Assembly: GCF_014204715.1 (NCBI RefSeq)
Contig: NZ_JACHLY010000001.1
Coordinates: 4,238,501-4,302,500, forward strand
Source of the DNA: Streptomonospora salina
GTDB taxonomy: Bacteria; Actinomycetota; Actinomycetes; Streptosporangiales; Streptosporangiaceae
Reading direction: 5' to 3'
Length of the DNA: 64,000 nt
Made by a program: the position numbers and the translations under genes. Shown here piece after piece: positions 16,640 through 25,070 of the stretch. The notes below the pieces were generated by a model. The model worked only from the letters and a program-made list of their open reading frames with translations, was not told where the DNA came from and did no database searches. How positions within the stretch are numbered: position 1 is the stretch's first letter; each line of letters begins with the position of its first letter.

Positions 16640-17161
16640 ATGATCACGCTTGTGCACACCGGTTTGCAGGTGCCCACCGACCGGATCCGCGTCACCCGCT
16701 TGGACCAGGTGGATCTGGGCTACGGCATCGCCTGGTCGGCCGTGCTGTGCGACGGCCCGACCCTTTTGGGCCACCTCACCGACGACGGGCGCGGCGCGCC
16801 GACGACCTTCCGGGCCGCCACCGCCGAGGCCCAACGCGTCGTGGATACCTTCGCGGCCCGCTGCCGCGCCCCTGACGGCGCCGGACTCGCTACCGAGGCC
16901 GTCGCCGGGTTCCTGACCGACGAATACGACTACGCCTGCGAGGTCGCCGAGACCGAAGCCGCAGGCCGCTACCTCATCCGCAGCGTCGACGCACACGGCA
17001 TCCCCCACAGCCACGCCCTCACCCGCACCCGGCCGCCCGACTACACCGGCGCGCTGGCGGCCGCCGGGCCCGTGCCGTTCACGGCGCGCACCGTGCGCGC
17101 CGAAATGTGGATGGGGCCGGACCGGGGATGGGTGGAGATCTTCCGCGCCCCCGGAACCTGA
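16640..17161 (+). CDS. Hypothetical protein
   Basis: 173 residues with strands at both ends (LGYGIAWSAVLCDGPTLLGH; VRAEMWMGPDRGWVEIFRAP) and a helical middle. C-terminal lipophilic motif absent, no membrane segment. No recognised family. ATG at 16640 follows GGAGCACC. Confidence 0.62.
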   Translation: MITLVHTGLQVPTDRIRVTRLDQVDLGYGIAWSAVLCDGPTLLGHLTDDGRGAPTTFRAATAEAQRVVDTFAARCRAPDGAGLATEAVAGFLTDEYDYACEVAETEAAGRYLIRSVDAHGIPHSHALTRTRPPDYTGALAAAGPVPFTARTVRAEMWMGPDRGWVEIFRAPGT

Positions 17162-17257
17162 GCCCACCAGTGGAAGGCGCCCGGGCGGGGCAGCACCCGC
17201 CCCTCCTCCCGACTCGCCCCTGGCCGGCTACCGCCTGCGTTTGTGAAAGGACGTCTG

Positions 17258-17518
17258 ATGTACACCGTGATCGTCTTCGACGACGACTTCGACGAGGGCA
17301 CCACCCACCGCCAGTACTTCGCCGACTTCCACCGCGCCTGCGGCGACGCGGTCTTCGCCAGCACCAGCAACGGCCTGGACGCCTTCGTCTACGCCGCCCC
17401 GCAGCCGCTGCGCCGGGCCCTGCCGCGCCGCGCCCCGATCGCCCGGACCTGCGCATGCCCCCACCAGGCCGAGGTCCACATCCGCACCCCCGCATGCGCA
17501 ACCGCACCGCGCCGGTGA
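17258..17518 (+). CDS. Small hypothetical protein
   Basis: 86 residues. The first 50 residues look folded (YTVIVFDDDFDEGTTHRQYF, NGLDAFVYAAP); the tail is basic with two cysteines (RTCACPH). ATG at 17258 follows GAAAGGACG. No recognised family. Confidence 0.58.
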   Translation: MYTVIVFDDDFDEGTTHRQYFADFHRACGDAVFASTSNGLDAFVYAAPQPLRRALPRRAPIARTCACPHQAEVHIRTPACATAPRR

Positions 17519-17636
17519 CGTGCGCACTACAGCACGCCGTGTCCGGGCGCCACCGGCCCCACCCGCCCCGCACGGGACGGGTCCGCTCCCGCGCCCATCT
17601 GCCCGCGGTGCCCCTTCGTGAACAGGAGGTCCTGTC

Positions 17637-18737
17637 GTGGCCCCGCCCGCCCCCGACACACCGGAGGCGCCCGGGCGACTGAGCTCCGGCCAACTGCGGA
17701 GCCTGGTCGCCTCCTTCCTGGCCGCCAACACCGGATTCCACACCCCCACCGAGATCGCCCGAGCCCTGGACCGCTCCGCGGGCGCCGTCGGCAACGCGCT
17801 GCGCCGCCTCGCCGAGGACGGCCGCGCCCGCCCCGCCCCGGACCGGCCCATGCGCTACGAGGCCACCGCCACCACCGCCGACGCCGCCCCACCCGAGACA
17901 CGGGCCGCCCCCGCCCCGGAGTCGGGGCGGCGCCCGGCCCGGCCCGAGCCCATCACCCGCCCCGGCGGCACGCCCTACCACCCCCGCGCCCTGGCCGAGG
18001 CCCCCGACGTTGAGGTGCTGGCCCGCCTGCGCACCGCCGGGCTGTGCCCCCTGCTGTACGGCCCGCCCGGCACCGGCAAAACCGCCCTGGTCGAAGCAGC
18101 CCACCCCGACCTGATCACCGTGGCCGGCGACGCCGACACCGCCGTTGCCGACCTGGTCGGCGAATACACCCAAAACCCCGACGGGACCTTCACCTTCGCC
18201 CACGGGCCCCTGGTACGGGCCATGCGCGAAGGGCGGTGCCTGTTCGTCGACGACGCCACCCTCATCTCCCCGCCGGTGCTGGCGGTGCTGTATCCGGCCA
18301 TGGACGGCCGCGGCGAGATCACGATCAAAGCCCACGCCGCAGAGGTCGTCACCGCCCAACCCGGATTCCACGTCGTCTGCGGCCACAACCCCGGCGTGCA
18401 CGGCGCCGTGCTCACCGACGCGCTGGCCTCGCGCCTGGCCGCCCACATCCACGTCTCCACCGACTACGACCTCGCCCGCCACCTCGGGGTCGACACCCGC
18501 GCGGTACGCGCCGCCCGCAACCTCGCCCACCAACACGACCTCGGCGAGATCGGCTGGGCGCCGCAGCTGCGCGAACTACTGGCCTTCGCCCGCCTGGCCG
18601 AAGTCCTGGGACTGGAAGCGGCCCTGGCCAACCTCGCCGGGATCGCCCCCGATCCCGACCGCGACGCCGTCATCGAGGCGCTGCAATCGGCCTTCGGCCG
18701 CACCGTCACCCCGCTGTCCCTGGGCCGCCAACTCTGA
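17637..18737 (+). CDS. MoxR-type AAA+ ATPase with N-terminal winged helix
   Basis: 366 residues: an N-terminal winged helix (about 15-75, GQLRSLVASFLAAN, DRSAGAVGNALRRLAEDG), a Pro-rich linker, then an AAA_5/MoxR ATPase with Walker A GPPGTGKT at 142-149, Walker B CLFVDDA at 201-207, and a sensor region HVVCGHNPGVHGA. MoxR ATPases work with VWA proteins as chaperone-like machines that remodel or activate partners; the VWA partner follows 27 bases downstream. GTG at 17637 follows CAGGAGG. The fusion of a DNA-binding type module to MoxR is unusual and shared with neighbours. Confidence 0.82.
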   Translation: MAPPAPDTPEAPGRLSSGQLRSLVASFLAANTGFHTPTEIARALDRSAGAVGNALRRLAEDGRARPAPDRPMRYEATATTADAAPPETRAAPAPESGRRPARPEPITRPGGTPYHPRALAEAPDVEVLARLRTAGLCPLLYGPPGTGKTALVEAAHPDLITVAGDADTAVADLVGEYTQNPDGTFTFAHGPLVRAMREGRCLFVDDATLISPPVLAVLYPAMDGRGEITIKAHAAEVVTAQPGFHVVCGHNPGVHGAVLTDALASRLAAHIHVSTDYDLARHLGVDTRAVRAARNLAHQHDLGEIGWAPQLRELLAFARLAEVLGLEAALANLAGIAPDPDRDAVIEALQSAFGRTVTPLSLGRQL

Positions 18738-18764
18738 CACCCACCGCGAAAGGAACCATCCGCC

Positions 18765-20423
18765 GTGCCCACCCACATCGACCCCGGCGCCCGCGCCCCC
18801 GCCGCGGCCTCGGGCGCCTGGAAGCGACTCTCGGCCGCACTGACCACCCAGGCCGCGAACCTCGCCGAGCGCGACGACCTCATCGTCACCTGCGCACCCG
18901 GCGCTGGCGGCGGCGCCCCGGGCTGCTACATCCCCGACCGCGCCGCCATCGAACTCGACGGGACCTACCTGGGCTGCGACCCGGCCACCTGCCGCCCCCA
19001 CCGCGCCGCCGACCGCGCCCGCTATGCGGCCCTGTGGGGCGTGCTGTGCCACGAGGCCGCCCACGCCCACCACTCCCGCTGGAGGCCCGACCCCGCCGCA
19101 CCACCCGCCACCGCACGGGCCGCACTGCTCCTGGAGGAGTCCCGCGTGGAAGCCGCCCACCTGGCCCGGCGCCCCGCCGACGCGCCCTGGCTGCGCGCGG
19201 CGGTGGAGCGGCTCCTGCTGGACGACATCATCGACCCCGACACCGGCCACGCCACACCACCGGCCACCGCCGCCCACGCCGCCCACGCGGCCGCCCTGCT
19301 GCTGGCCCGCACCGACGCCGGTCTCCTCACCCGCGCAGAAACCCGTCCCGTGGCCGAGGCCGCGACCGCCGTCCTGGGGCCCTCCCGGATGGCGGCGCTG
19401 GCCGCGCTGTGGCACCGCGCCCACGCCTGCGCCGACGACGACGCCGCGACCATGATGGAGCTGGGCCGGGCCTGGGGTGCCATCACCACCGCCACCACCG
19501 GTGCCGGGGTGGGACAGGACGGGGCGGACGCGCTGGCCGCGGCCCTCGACGCCGCAGCGGCGGCGGTGGCCGCCACCCGCCCCGCCCCACCCGCAGACGA
19601 CGACCCCGCCCCCGGGCGACCGCCTGCCGCGAAAACGCGGCCGGTCTTCGACACCCCGCCCGCACACGAGACCGTGATCACCGGCACCCGGGCCCCCACC
19701 CGCGGTGAGCAGGCCGATGCCCGGCGCCTGGCCCAAACCCTGGGCCGGGCCGCCCACCGCGAACCGGTCACCACCACCACGAGTGCGCCCACCCCGCCGG
19801 GGCGGCTGCGCATGCGCGCCGTGCTCGCCCGCCAGGCCCAACAGGCCGCCGGGGCCCTGCCCACCGCCGAACCCTTCACCCGCACCCACCGCCGCCCCAA
19901 CCCCCGCCCACCACTGCGCCTGGGCATCGCCTGCGACGTCTCCGGCTCCATGGACGCGGCCGTGGGCCCGGTGGCCAGCGCCGCCTACATCTGCGCCCGC
20001 GCCTGCACCCACCTGCCGTCCGGATCGGCCACCGCCACCGTGGCCTTCAACCACGACGTCCACGCCGTCACCGACCCCCGCCGCCCGCCCACACGCGTCA
20101 CCGAATTCACCGCCACGGGCTTCGACGAGGACCTGGCTACCGCCACCGACGCCCTCGACCACGCGCTCGGCCTGGCCCGGCCCGGGGCGGCGCGGCTGCT
20201 GGTCATCGTCTCCGACGGCCGCTTCGACGAGGACCGGCGCGCCCGCGCCCAACAGCGCCTCGACCGCCTGGGTGCGGCCGGGTGCGCCCTGGTGTGGCTG
20301 GCCGTCGCCACCCGCCCCGACGCCCTGGACGGAACCGAAGTCACCGTCCTGGACCAAGCCCAGGAACACCGGCTGCCGCAGGTGGTCGGCCGCGCCGCCG
20401 CCCGCGCCCTGGCCGCCGCCTGA
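18765..20423 (+). CDS. VWA-domain protein with HExxH metallopeptidase-like N domain
   Basis: 552 residues. HEAAH at 96-100 within LCHEAAHAHHSRW is a zinc-peptidase type motif, in a domain like DUF2201_N (putative metallopeptidase). The C-terminal third is a VWA domain with the MIDAS motif DVSGSMD at 391-397 and later LLVIVSDGRFDEDR. Between them lies an alanine-rich helical part. It is the partner of the MoxR ATPase immediately upstream. Known MoxR-VWA pairs act in metal or cofactor insertion or in stress and phage response; the substrate here is unknown. GTG at 18765 follows GAAAGGAACC. Confidence 0.8.
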   Translation: MPTHIDPGARAPAAASGAWKRLSAALTTQAANLAERDDLIVTCAPGAGGGAPGCYIPDRAAIELDGTYLGCDPATCRPHRAADRARYAALWGVLCHEAAHAHHSRWRPDPAAPPATARAALLLEESRVEAAHLARRPADAPWLRAAVERLLLDDIIDPDTGHATPPATAAHAAHAAALLLARTDAGLLTRAETRPVAEAATAVLGPSRMAALAALWHRAHACADDDAATMMELGRAWGAITTATTGAGVGQDGADALAAALDAAAAAVAATRPAPPADDDPAPGRPPAAKTRPVFDTPPAHETVITGTRAPTRGEQADARRLAQTLGRAAHREPVTTTTSAPTPPGRLRMRAVLARQAQQAAGALPTAEPFTRTHRRPNPRPPLRLGIACDVSGSMDAAVGPVASAAYICARACTHLPSGSATATVAFNHDVHAVTDPRRPPTRVTEFTATGFDEDLATATDALDHALGLARPGAARLLVIVSDGRFDEDRRARAQQRLDRLGAAGCALVWLAVATRPDALDGTEVTVLDQAQEHRLPQVVGRAAARALAAA

Positions 20424-20541
20424 GACCGGCCCGTCGCACCGGGCCGTGTCCGGTGCCCGCGCGTGTCCCCGCCCCCACAGCTTCTGCCGCACCCACCCCG
20501 TACCGAGCCGCACCCCCTGACTGAGAGGAGGCCGATCCGCC

Positions 20542-20853
20542 GTGTCCGCATCCGAAAACGACGTCCTCGACCCCGAGACCGGACGCCCCCGGCTGCTCGC
20601 CCGCCGCTGCTCCACCTGCGTCTTCCACCCGGACAACCGCATGCACCTGCCCCCGGGCCGGTTGGCCGAGGTCGTCGACGCCAACCGCGACGCCGGATCC
20701 GGACTCACCTGCCACCAGACCCTCAGCTACGCCGACACCGGTGTGGCCAACGCCTGGTGCCGCGGGTTCTACGACGCCTACCCCCGCACCCTCGCCTTCC
20801 GCCTGGCGCGCCTACTCCTGGGCGGCGTCACCGAAGTCGAACCGCCCAGCTAA
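20542..20853 (+). CDS. Cysteine-containing small protein of a common actinobacterial/actinophage family
   Basis: 103 residues. The pattern CSTCVFHPDNRMHLPPGRL, then CHQTL with YADTG, then CRGFYDAYP is one I recognise from hypothetical proteins in actinobacteria, their plasmids and phages. The four conserved cysteines may hold a metal or Fe-S cluster. GTG at 20542 follows GAGAGGAGG with longer than usual spacing. Function unknown. Confidence 0.7.
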   Translation: MSASENDVLDPETGRPRLLARRCSTCVFHPDNRMHLPPGRLAEVVDANRDAGSGLTCHQTLSYADTGVANAWCRGFYDAYPRTLAFRLARLLLGGVTEVEPPS

Positions 20854-20904
20854 CCCGTCGCCACCCGCCACGGCACAACCGCAGAAAGGAAGGACTGATC
20901 CGCC

Positions 20905-21375
20905 GTGTGTGCACCCGAAACCCACGCGACCACCGCGCCCCGCCGAAGCGACCTCCGTCTCGACCTCGACACCAGCGGCGCCGAAACAAGACCCGGCCAC
21001 CGCCCACTGCCCACGCTGGAGGTGGCCGTGGACGGCCGCACCGTCTACCCAGCCCCCAGCGTCCGCGACGTCATGCACCTGGCCCTGGAGGCCGCCGGGT
21101 TCACCGCCGCCGACTGCGACCTCGCGGGCGGCTGCTGGGCCATCGCCGTTCCCGGCAGCGTCGAGGGCATAGACGGTGAACTGTGGATCAGCGACGAGGA
21201 CGCCAGCATCGACTACCCGATCAGCGAACACGAAGGCTGGCTCGTCACCTGGAACCCCGGCGGCTTCGAGGGAGCCATGGCCGGTGAATCACGCACGATC
21301 TATGAGTCCGCGTGCACCGACGCCATCGCCGACACCCGCCGTGTCATCGCCGCCCTCAAGGACTTCGGCGGCTAG
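20905..21375 (+). CDS. Hypothetical protein
   Basis: 156 residues. N-terminal 30 residues look disordered; the rest is a mixed alpha-beta domain (PTLEVAVDGRTVYPAPSVRD, WISDEDASIDYPISEHEGWL, AIADTRRVIAALKDF). It resembles small immunity-type or phage-type folds only loosely, so no assignment. GTG at 20905 after AAAGGAAGG. It is followed by a strong terminator-like hairpin. Confidence 0.6.
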   Translation: MCAPETHATTAPRRSDLRLDLDTSGAETRPGHRPLPTLEVAVDGRTVYPAPSVRDVMHLALEAAGFTAADCDLAGGCWAIAVPGSVEGIDGELWISDEDASIDYPISEHEGWLVTWNPGGFEGAMAGESRTIYESACTDAIADTRRVIAALKDFGG

Positions 21376-21395
21376 CGCCCCGGCGCGCCACCACT

Positions 21396-21437
21396 GAGCA
21401 CCCCCGCACCCCCGCCGATGGGGGAGCGGGGGTGCTC
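21396..21437 (+). terminator. Compound hairpin, likely terminator
   Basis: Outer arms gagcacccccgc (21396-21407) and gcgggggtgctc (21426-21437), perfect twelve base pairs, with an inner ccccc/ggggg stem. No T-run follows, as is common in high-GC actinomycetes. Separates the preceding gene from the three-winged-helix gene. Confidence 0.6.
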
Positions 21438-21476
21438 GTGCCCTGCACGTGCACACGCTCAGCCGAAGGAGTGAAC

Positions 21477-22352
21477 ATGAGCGATCCCAGCGACTCCGCG
21501 GAACCCCGCGAGTCCGACCTGGAGGGCGAGCTGGTCGCCCTCGTCTGCGCACACCCCGGTGCTGCGCTGCCGTTTCTGTCCGAAAAGACCGGGGCTGAAC
21601 GGGAAACCGTCGGGGCCGCCCTGGACCGGCTGACGCGGCGCGGCGCGCTGCGTCGGCGCGGACAACCCGGGTTCAGCCGCTGGTACCCGCCCACCGGCGA
21701 GCAGAGCGACACATCCGCATACAGTTCCGACTCGCCATTGACCCAGCTGGTCGTCAGCTATCTGGACGACCATCCCGATGCCCGGGCCAAAGACATCGCC
21801 CACGCGCTCGACCGCCCAGGCGTCTCGGTGCGAAGCCGACTGCGCGCACTGCAGGAGGAGGGACGCGCCCAGTGCCGGCACGATCCCGCACCTCGCGTCA
21901 AGAGAGGCTCCCCGCTGCTGTGGCGGTTGGCCACCCACCGCGACGGCGGCCGAGACGGCACCGACGGCGGCGGCAGCGCACTTGTGCTGCAGGCCGTGGC
22001 CGACCACCCCGACAGCACCACCGCCGACGTCGTCCGCCGCGTGGGCCCCGCGGTCCCGGTCCAGGCCCACCTCACCCGGCTGGAGCACGAGGGCGTCCTC
22101 AGCCAGTCGCCGACACGCAAGACGTGGGTGGCCAACAAGCGCGCCACCCCGGCCTCGCCGGATCCACAGCGCGCCGACGCGCCCGCTCTCGCCCCCACGG
22201 CAGCGGCGGTGGCCCGTGCCCTGCGTGAGCGGGCGGCGGCCGTCGAGGGGGCCGACGGCACCGGAACGGAGCAGGATGATTCCCTCAGCGGGCTGCGTTC
22301 GGCCCTGTTGCACGACCTCGCCGCCGCCCTGGACGCGGCACTTCCCGAATAA
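21477..22352 (+). CDS. Protein with three tandem winged-helix modules
   Basis: 291 residues. Three similar modules follow each other: about 12-65 (LVALVCAHPG, ERETVGAALDRLTRRGAL), about 80-145 (LVVSYLDDHPDARAKDIAHA, RLRALQEEGRAQ), and about 155-215 (LVLQAVADHPDSTTADVVRR, HLTRLEHEGVLS), then a helical tail. Same type of module as in the 13891 gene and at the front of the MoxR ATPase. Start ATG 21477 because GAAGGAG is five bases upstream. Probably binds DNA at extended sites, or serves as an adaptor. Confidence 0.7.
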   Translation: MSDPSDSAEPRESDLEGELVALVCAHPGAALPFLSEKTGAERETVGAALDRLTRRGALRRRGQPGFSRWYPPTGEQSDTSAYSSDSPLTQLVVSYLDDHPDARAKDIAHALDRPGVSVRSRLRALQEEGRAQCRHDPAPRVKRGSPLLWRLATHRDGGRDGTDGGGSALVLQAVADHPDSTTADVVRRVGPAVPVQAHLTRLEHEGVLSQSPTRKTWVANKRATPASPDPQRADAPALAPTAAAVARALRERAAAVEGADGTGTEQDDSLSGLRSALLHDLAAALDAALPE

Positions 22353-22381
22353 GCGCAACCACCCGGGCCAAAGGCCGAGTG

Positions 22382-22714
22382 TTAATGCGCGGCTTCGTAC
22401 TCGGCGACGATCGAGGCCGGAATACGTCCCCGGTCGTTGACCTGCTTGCCCTGCTGCTTGGCCCACGCGCGGATTTCGGCGGTGCGCTCTCTGCTGCTGC
22501 TCTGCTGATTCTTGCGCTTGGGGCCCGCGGCCTTCGTGTTCCGCGTCTTGCGTGCGGACTCGACGAACGGGGTGAGCGACCGGCGCAATTCCTCGGCGTT
22601 GTCGGCGTTGAGGTCGATCTCATAGGACTTGCCGTCGAGCGCGAAGGACACGGTCTCCTCGGCCGTGCCCCCGTCCACGTCGTCGACGAGCAGTACCTGC
22701 ACCTGCTGTGCCAC
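22382..22714 (-). CDS. lsr2: Lsr2-family nucleoid protein
   Basis: 110 residues, full Lsr2 length. N-terminal dimerisation domain with VQVLLVDDVDGGTAEETVSF and YEIDLN, basic linker (KAAGPKRKNQQ), and C-terminal DNA-binding domain ending IRAWAKQQGKQVNDRGRIPA with the AT-hook-like RGR. Lsr2 is the actinobacterial H-NS analogue that silences AT-rich foreign DNA. It is convergent with the island operon and transcribed from a lower-GC region (22715-23000). A copy carried on an island may silence the recipient or the element's own genes. Confidence 0.92.
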   Translation of the reverse strand: MAQQVQVLLVDDVDGGTAEETVSFALDGKSYEIDLNADNAEELRRSLTPFVESARKTRNTKAAGPKRKNQQSSSRERTAEIRAWAKQQGKQVNDRGRIPASIVAEYEAAH

Positions 22715-23312
22715 TGCGGATCCTCCGAAATATCGAGCGGAAAACGGTCATGTGCGAGATGGAATCCGAATCGGGCGCCGCCGGTTCCGGGCGCGTGAAC
22801 TGGAAAGATGTCCGGTGTGCCCGTGACTCCCGGGTATGGTGCAGCCACGGGAAGTATGCACAGGAATCTTGCGGTGCTCCTGCCCCTAGGCGACCCCATC
22901 ATGCTTAGGACACATTTTTACGCCAGGAAATAGATTTGCGTCAAGTCATTCGGCCGACGCGTCTTCCATTGCGAATATCGCAGGCGTGTGCGGGCAGAGC
23001 GGAGCCGTATGCGCCTGCGGTCGTTCGCGGGCCGTGCAGTGCGGTCGGCGGGAAGTCGCCGACCCGCGGCGGATTCCGGGGTGACGAACATCGCGATATC
23101 GGCCGGCGCCGACTCTCCACAGGCGCGGCCGGAATGGCGACGAATCCCCGGGCCCGTATTCGACGACAGTCACGGATGCCCCGGGACGGCGCCGATACCC
23201 GCCGCCCTCCGCTGGCGCGGGTGCCGGTCGTGTCGATTCTCGCCGCGGCTCCGGGCAGGTTCCCCGGGTGTCAGGGCACTGAGCACACAGCCCCTACGCG
23301 GGCACAGACCCG
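22715..23312. promoter_or_regulatory. Lower-GC divergent intergenic region, Lsr2 promoter region
   Basis: About 600 bases between the reverse-strand lsr2 and the rightward methylase genes. The part from about 22870 to 22945 is the most AT-rich of the area (ggacacatttttacgcc, gaaatagatttgcg), fitting promoters and Lsr2 autoregulation. No convincing gene; the long open frame that crosses 23000-23312 has flat codon bias until the methylase start. Confidence 0.4.
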
Positions 23313-24128
23313 ATGCCCCGTTCCTCGCCGCAGGACGCGCCGCCACTGGCGGTGTGGCCCTGCGCCCAGACCCCCGCCGAACAGCAGCGCCGCGAACACC
23401 GTCTGACCCCGCCGGTGGCCCCGGCCGCCCCGGCGATGCCGCCCGAGCTGACCCAGCGCCTCGTCACCGAGCTGAGCCGTCCCGGCGACCTGGTGGCCGA
23501 TGTCATGTGCGGCTCGGGCACCCTCACCCTGGTCGCCGCCCGGGCCCGCCGCCGCGTGGTGGCTCTGGATCTGGAACCCGAATGCCTGGCCCAGACCGCC
23601 GCGCACCTGGCCTACGCCGACGACCGCGCCAGCCGGCAGGTGCTGGAGTTGGTCGAGGGCGACGCGCGCCTGGCCGCCGACCTGCTCACCGGCCACCGCA
23701 TCGACCTGGCCGTCCTGACCCCGCCCGCCCCCGCCGCCGAGCACGTTCCCGGCGACATCCCCGACTCGAACCTCGCCGCCTTGGACGGGGCCGCCTACAC
23801 CCGCGCGCTCACCGACGCGCTGGCCGCCGTGTCCGCGCGGATGCGCCCCGGCGCCCGCCTGGCCGCCCTCGCCCTGCACCCCGGCGACGACGCGCCCATG
23901 GCGGCGTGGGTGCCGGACCTCGTCCAGGCTGCCGAGGACGCCGGGCTGGATTACCGGCAGCACACCATCGCCCTGACCGTCCCTTTGGTGGGCGATGCCA
24001 TCGCCGCCGAGCCTGCCCCGGCCGAAGATCCCGCTCTGGGCCACCACCGACCGGTCCACGAGCACGTCCTCGTCTTCACCAAACCCGCCCGCGAGAGTGC
24101 AGGAACGGAGGCGGAGCAGCGCCGATGA
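23313..24128 (+). CDS. DNA-methyltransferase-like protein with degenerate motif IV
   Basis: 271 residues. SAM-binding motif I is clear (DVMCGSGT at 63-70, VVALDLEPE after it), but the catalytic motif expected as (S/D/N)PPY reads TPPAP (136-140), so it may lack catalytic activity. It overlaps by four bases (ATGA) a second methyltransferase with intact motifs. Likely a paralogous partner or regulatory subunit. No clear ribosome site at ATG 23313; coding statistics begin near it. Confidence 0.68.
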   Translation: MPRSSPQDAPPLAVWPCAQTPAEQQRREHRLTPPVAPAAPAMPPELTQRLVTELSRPGDLVADVMCGSGTLTLVAARARRRVVALDLEPECLAQTAAHLAYADDRASRQVLELVEGDARLAADLLTGHRIDLAVLTPPAPAAEHVPGDIPDSNLAALDGAAYTRALTDALAAVSARMRPGARLAALALHPGDDAPMAAWVPDLVQAAEDAGLDYRQHTIALTVPLVGDAIAAEPAPAEDPALGHHRPVHEHVLVFTKPARESAGTEAEQRR

Positions 24129-25027
24129 CCCGCGAGGAGCCTTCCACCCCCGACGGCCGTCCGGCGTGGACCACGGTGTGGGCCACCGGCCAACGCCCCG
24201 CCGCGCTGCAGCGCCGCGAGCGCTACACCCCGGGCTCGGTCGACCACCCCGCCAAGATGCTGCCCGCCACCGCGGCCCACGCCATCACCGCCTACACCCG
24301 CCCCGGCCAGTGGGTGCTGGATCCGATGTGCGGCATCGGCACCACCCTCATCGAAGCCGCCCACACCGGCCGCAACGGCCTGGGCATCGAACTCGAACCG
24401 GCCTGGGCCGACATCGCCCGCACCAACCTCGCCCACGCCGCCGACCAGAACGCCGCCGGCAGCGGCGAGGTGCACACGGGCGACGCCCGAACCCTGCCCA
24501 AGACCCTGGCGGAGCAGGGGTGGGCCGGCCGGGCGAGCCTGCTGCTGACCTCCCCGCCCTATGGGTCGATGACCCACGGGCGGGTGCGCACCCGCCGCGA
24601 CGGCGCCGGCAAGGTCGACAAGTGGGCCCACCGCTACAGTCCCACCCCCGAAGCCGCCCAGCTGGCCTATCAAAAACACGACGACCTGTTGGACTCCGTC
24701 ACCCGGATGCTGGCCGCCGCCCGGGCGCTGCTGGAACCCGGGGCCCGGGTGGTGGTCACGGTCCGGCCCTTCCGGCTGCGCGGGCGCCTGATCGACTTCC
24801 CCGGCCAGGTCACCCGCGCCGCCCGGCGGGCCGGGCTTCAGCCCCGCGAGCGGTGCGTGGCGCTGCTGTGCGGCATCCGCGAGGGCCGCCTGATCAGCCG
24901 CGCCTCGTTTTTCCAGATGGTGGAGACCACTCGCCTGCGCCGATCGGGCCTTCCGGTGGGCGTCACCGCCCACGAAGACGTCCTGATCCTGGCCAACCCC
25001 GCACCCGCCGCGGAGGAGCGGCAATGA
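24125..25027 (+). CDS. Site-specific DNA methyltransferase (N4/N6 amino type)
   Basis: 300 residues. Motif I DPMCGIGT at 66-73 and catalytic TSPPY at 142-146 identify an N4-cytosine or N6-adenine methyltransferase of the N6_N4_Mtase type with motif order I then IV. The rest includes VVVTVRPFRLRGRLIDFPGQ typical of the family's C-terminal part. No restriction gene is adjacent, so it is an orphan methylase, plausibly protecting the element from host restriction or regulating transcription. ATG overlaps the preceding stop. Confidence 0.85.
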   Translation: MTREEPSTPDGRPAWTTVWATGQRPAALQRRERYTPGSVDHPAKMLPATAAHAITAYTRPGQWVLDPMCGIGTTLIEAAHTGRNGLGIELEPAWADIARTNLAHAADQNAAGSGEVHTGDARTLPKTLAEQGWAGRASLLLTSPPYGSMTHGRVRTRRDGAGKVDKWAHRYSPTPEAAQLAYQKHDDLLDSVTRMLAAARALLEPGARVVVTVRPFRLRGRLIDFPGQVTRAARRAGLQPRERCVALLCGIREGRLISRASFFQMVETTRLRRSGLPVGVTAHEDVLILANPAPAAEERQ

Positions 25028-25070
25028 GCGGCCTCGACCCGCCCCCGGATTCCCGCTGAAACGGAGAGCT

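Noticed and set aside
18576-20708. A 710-codon reverse-strand frame opposite the VWA gene
   Set aside because: Shadow of a GC-rich gene; Gly/Val/Arg repeats without domains, while the VWA motifs are on the + strand.
22936-23406. Open frame upstream of the degenerate methylase
   Set aside because: Codon usage becomes gene-like only after about 23313; no ribosome site.
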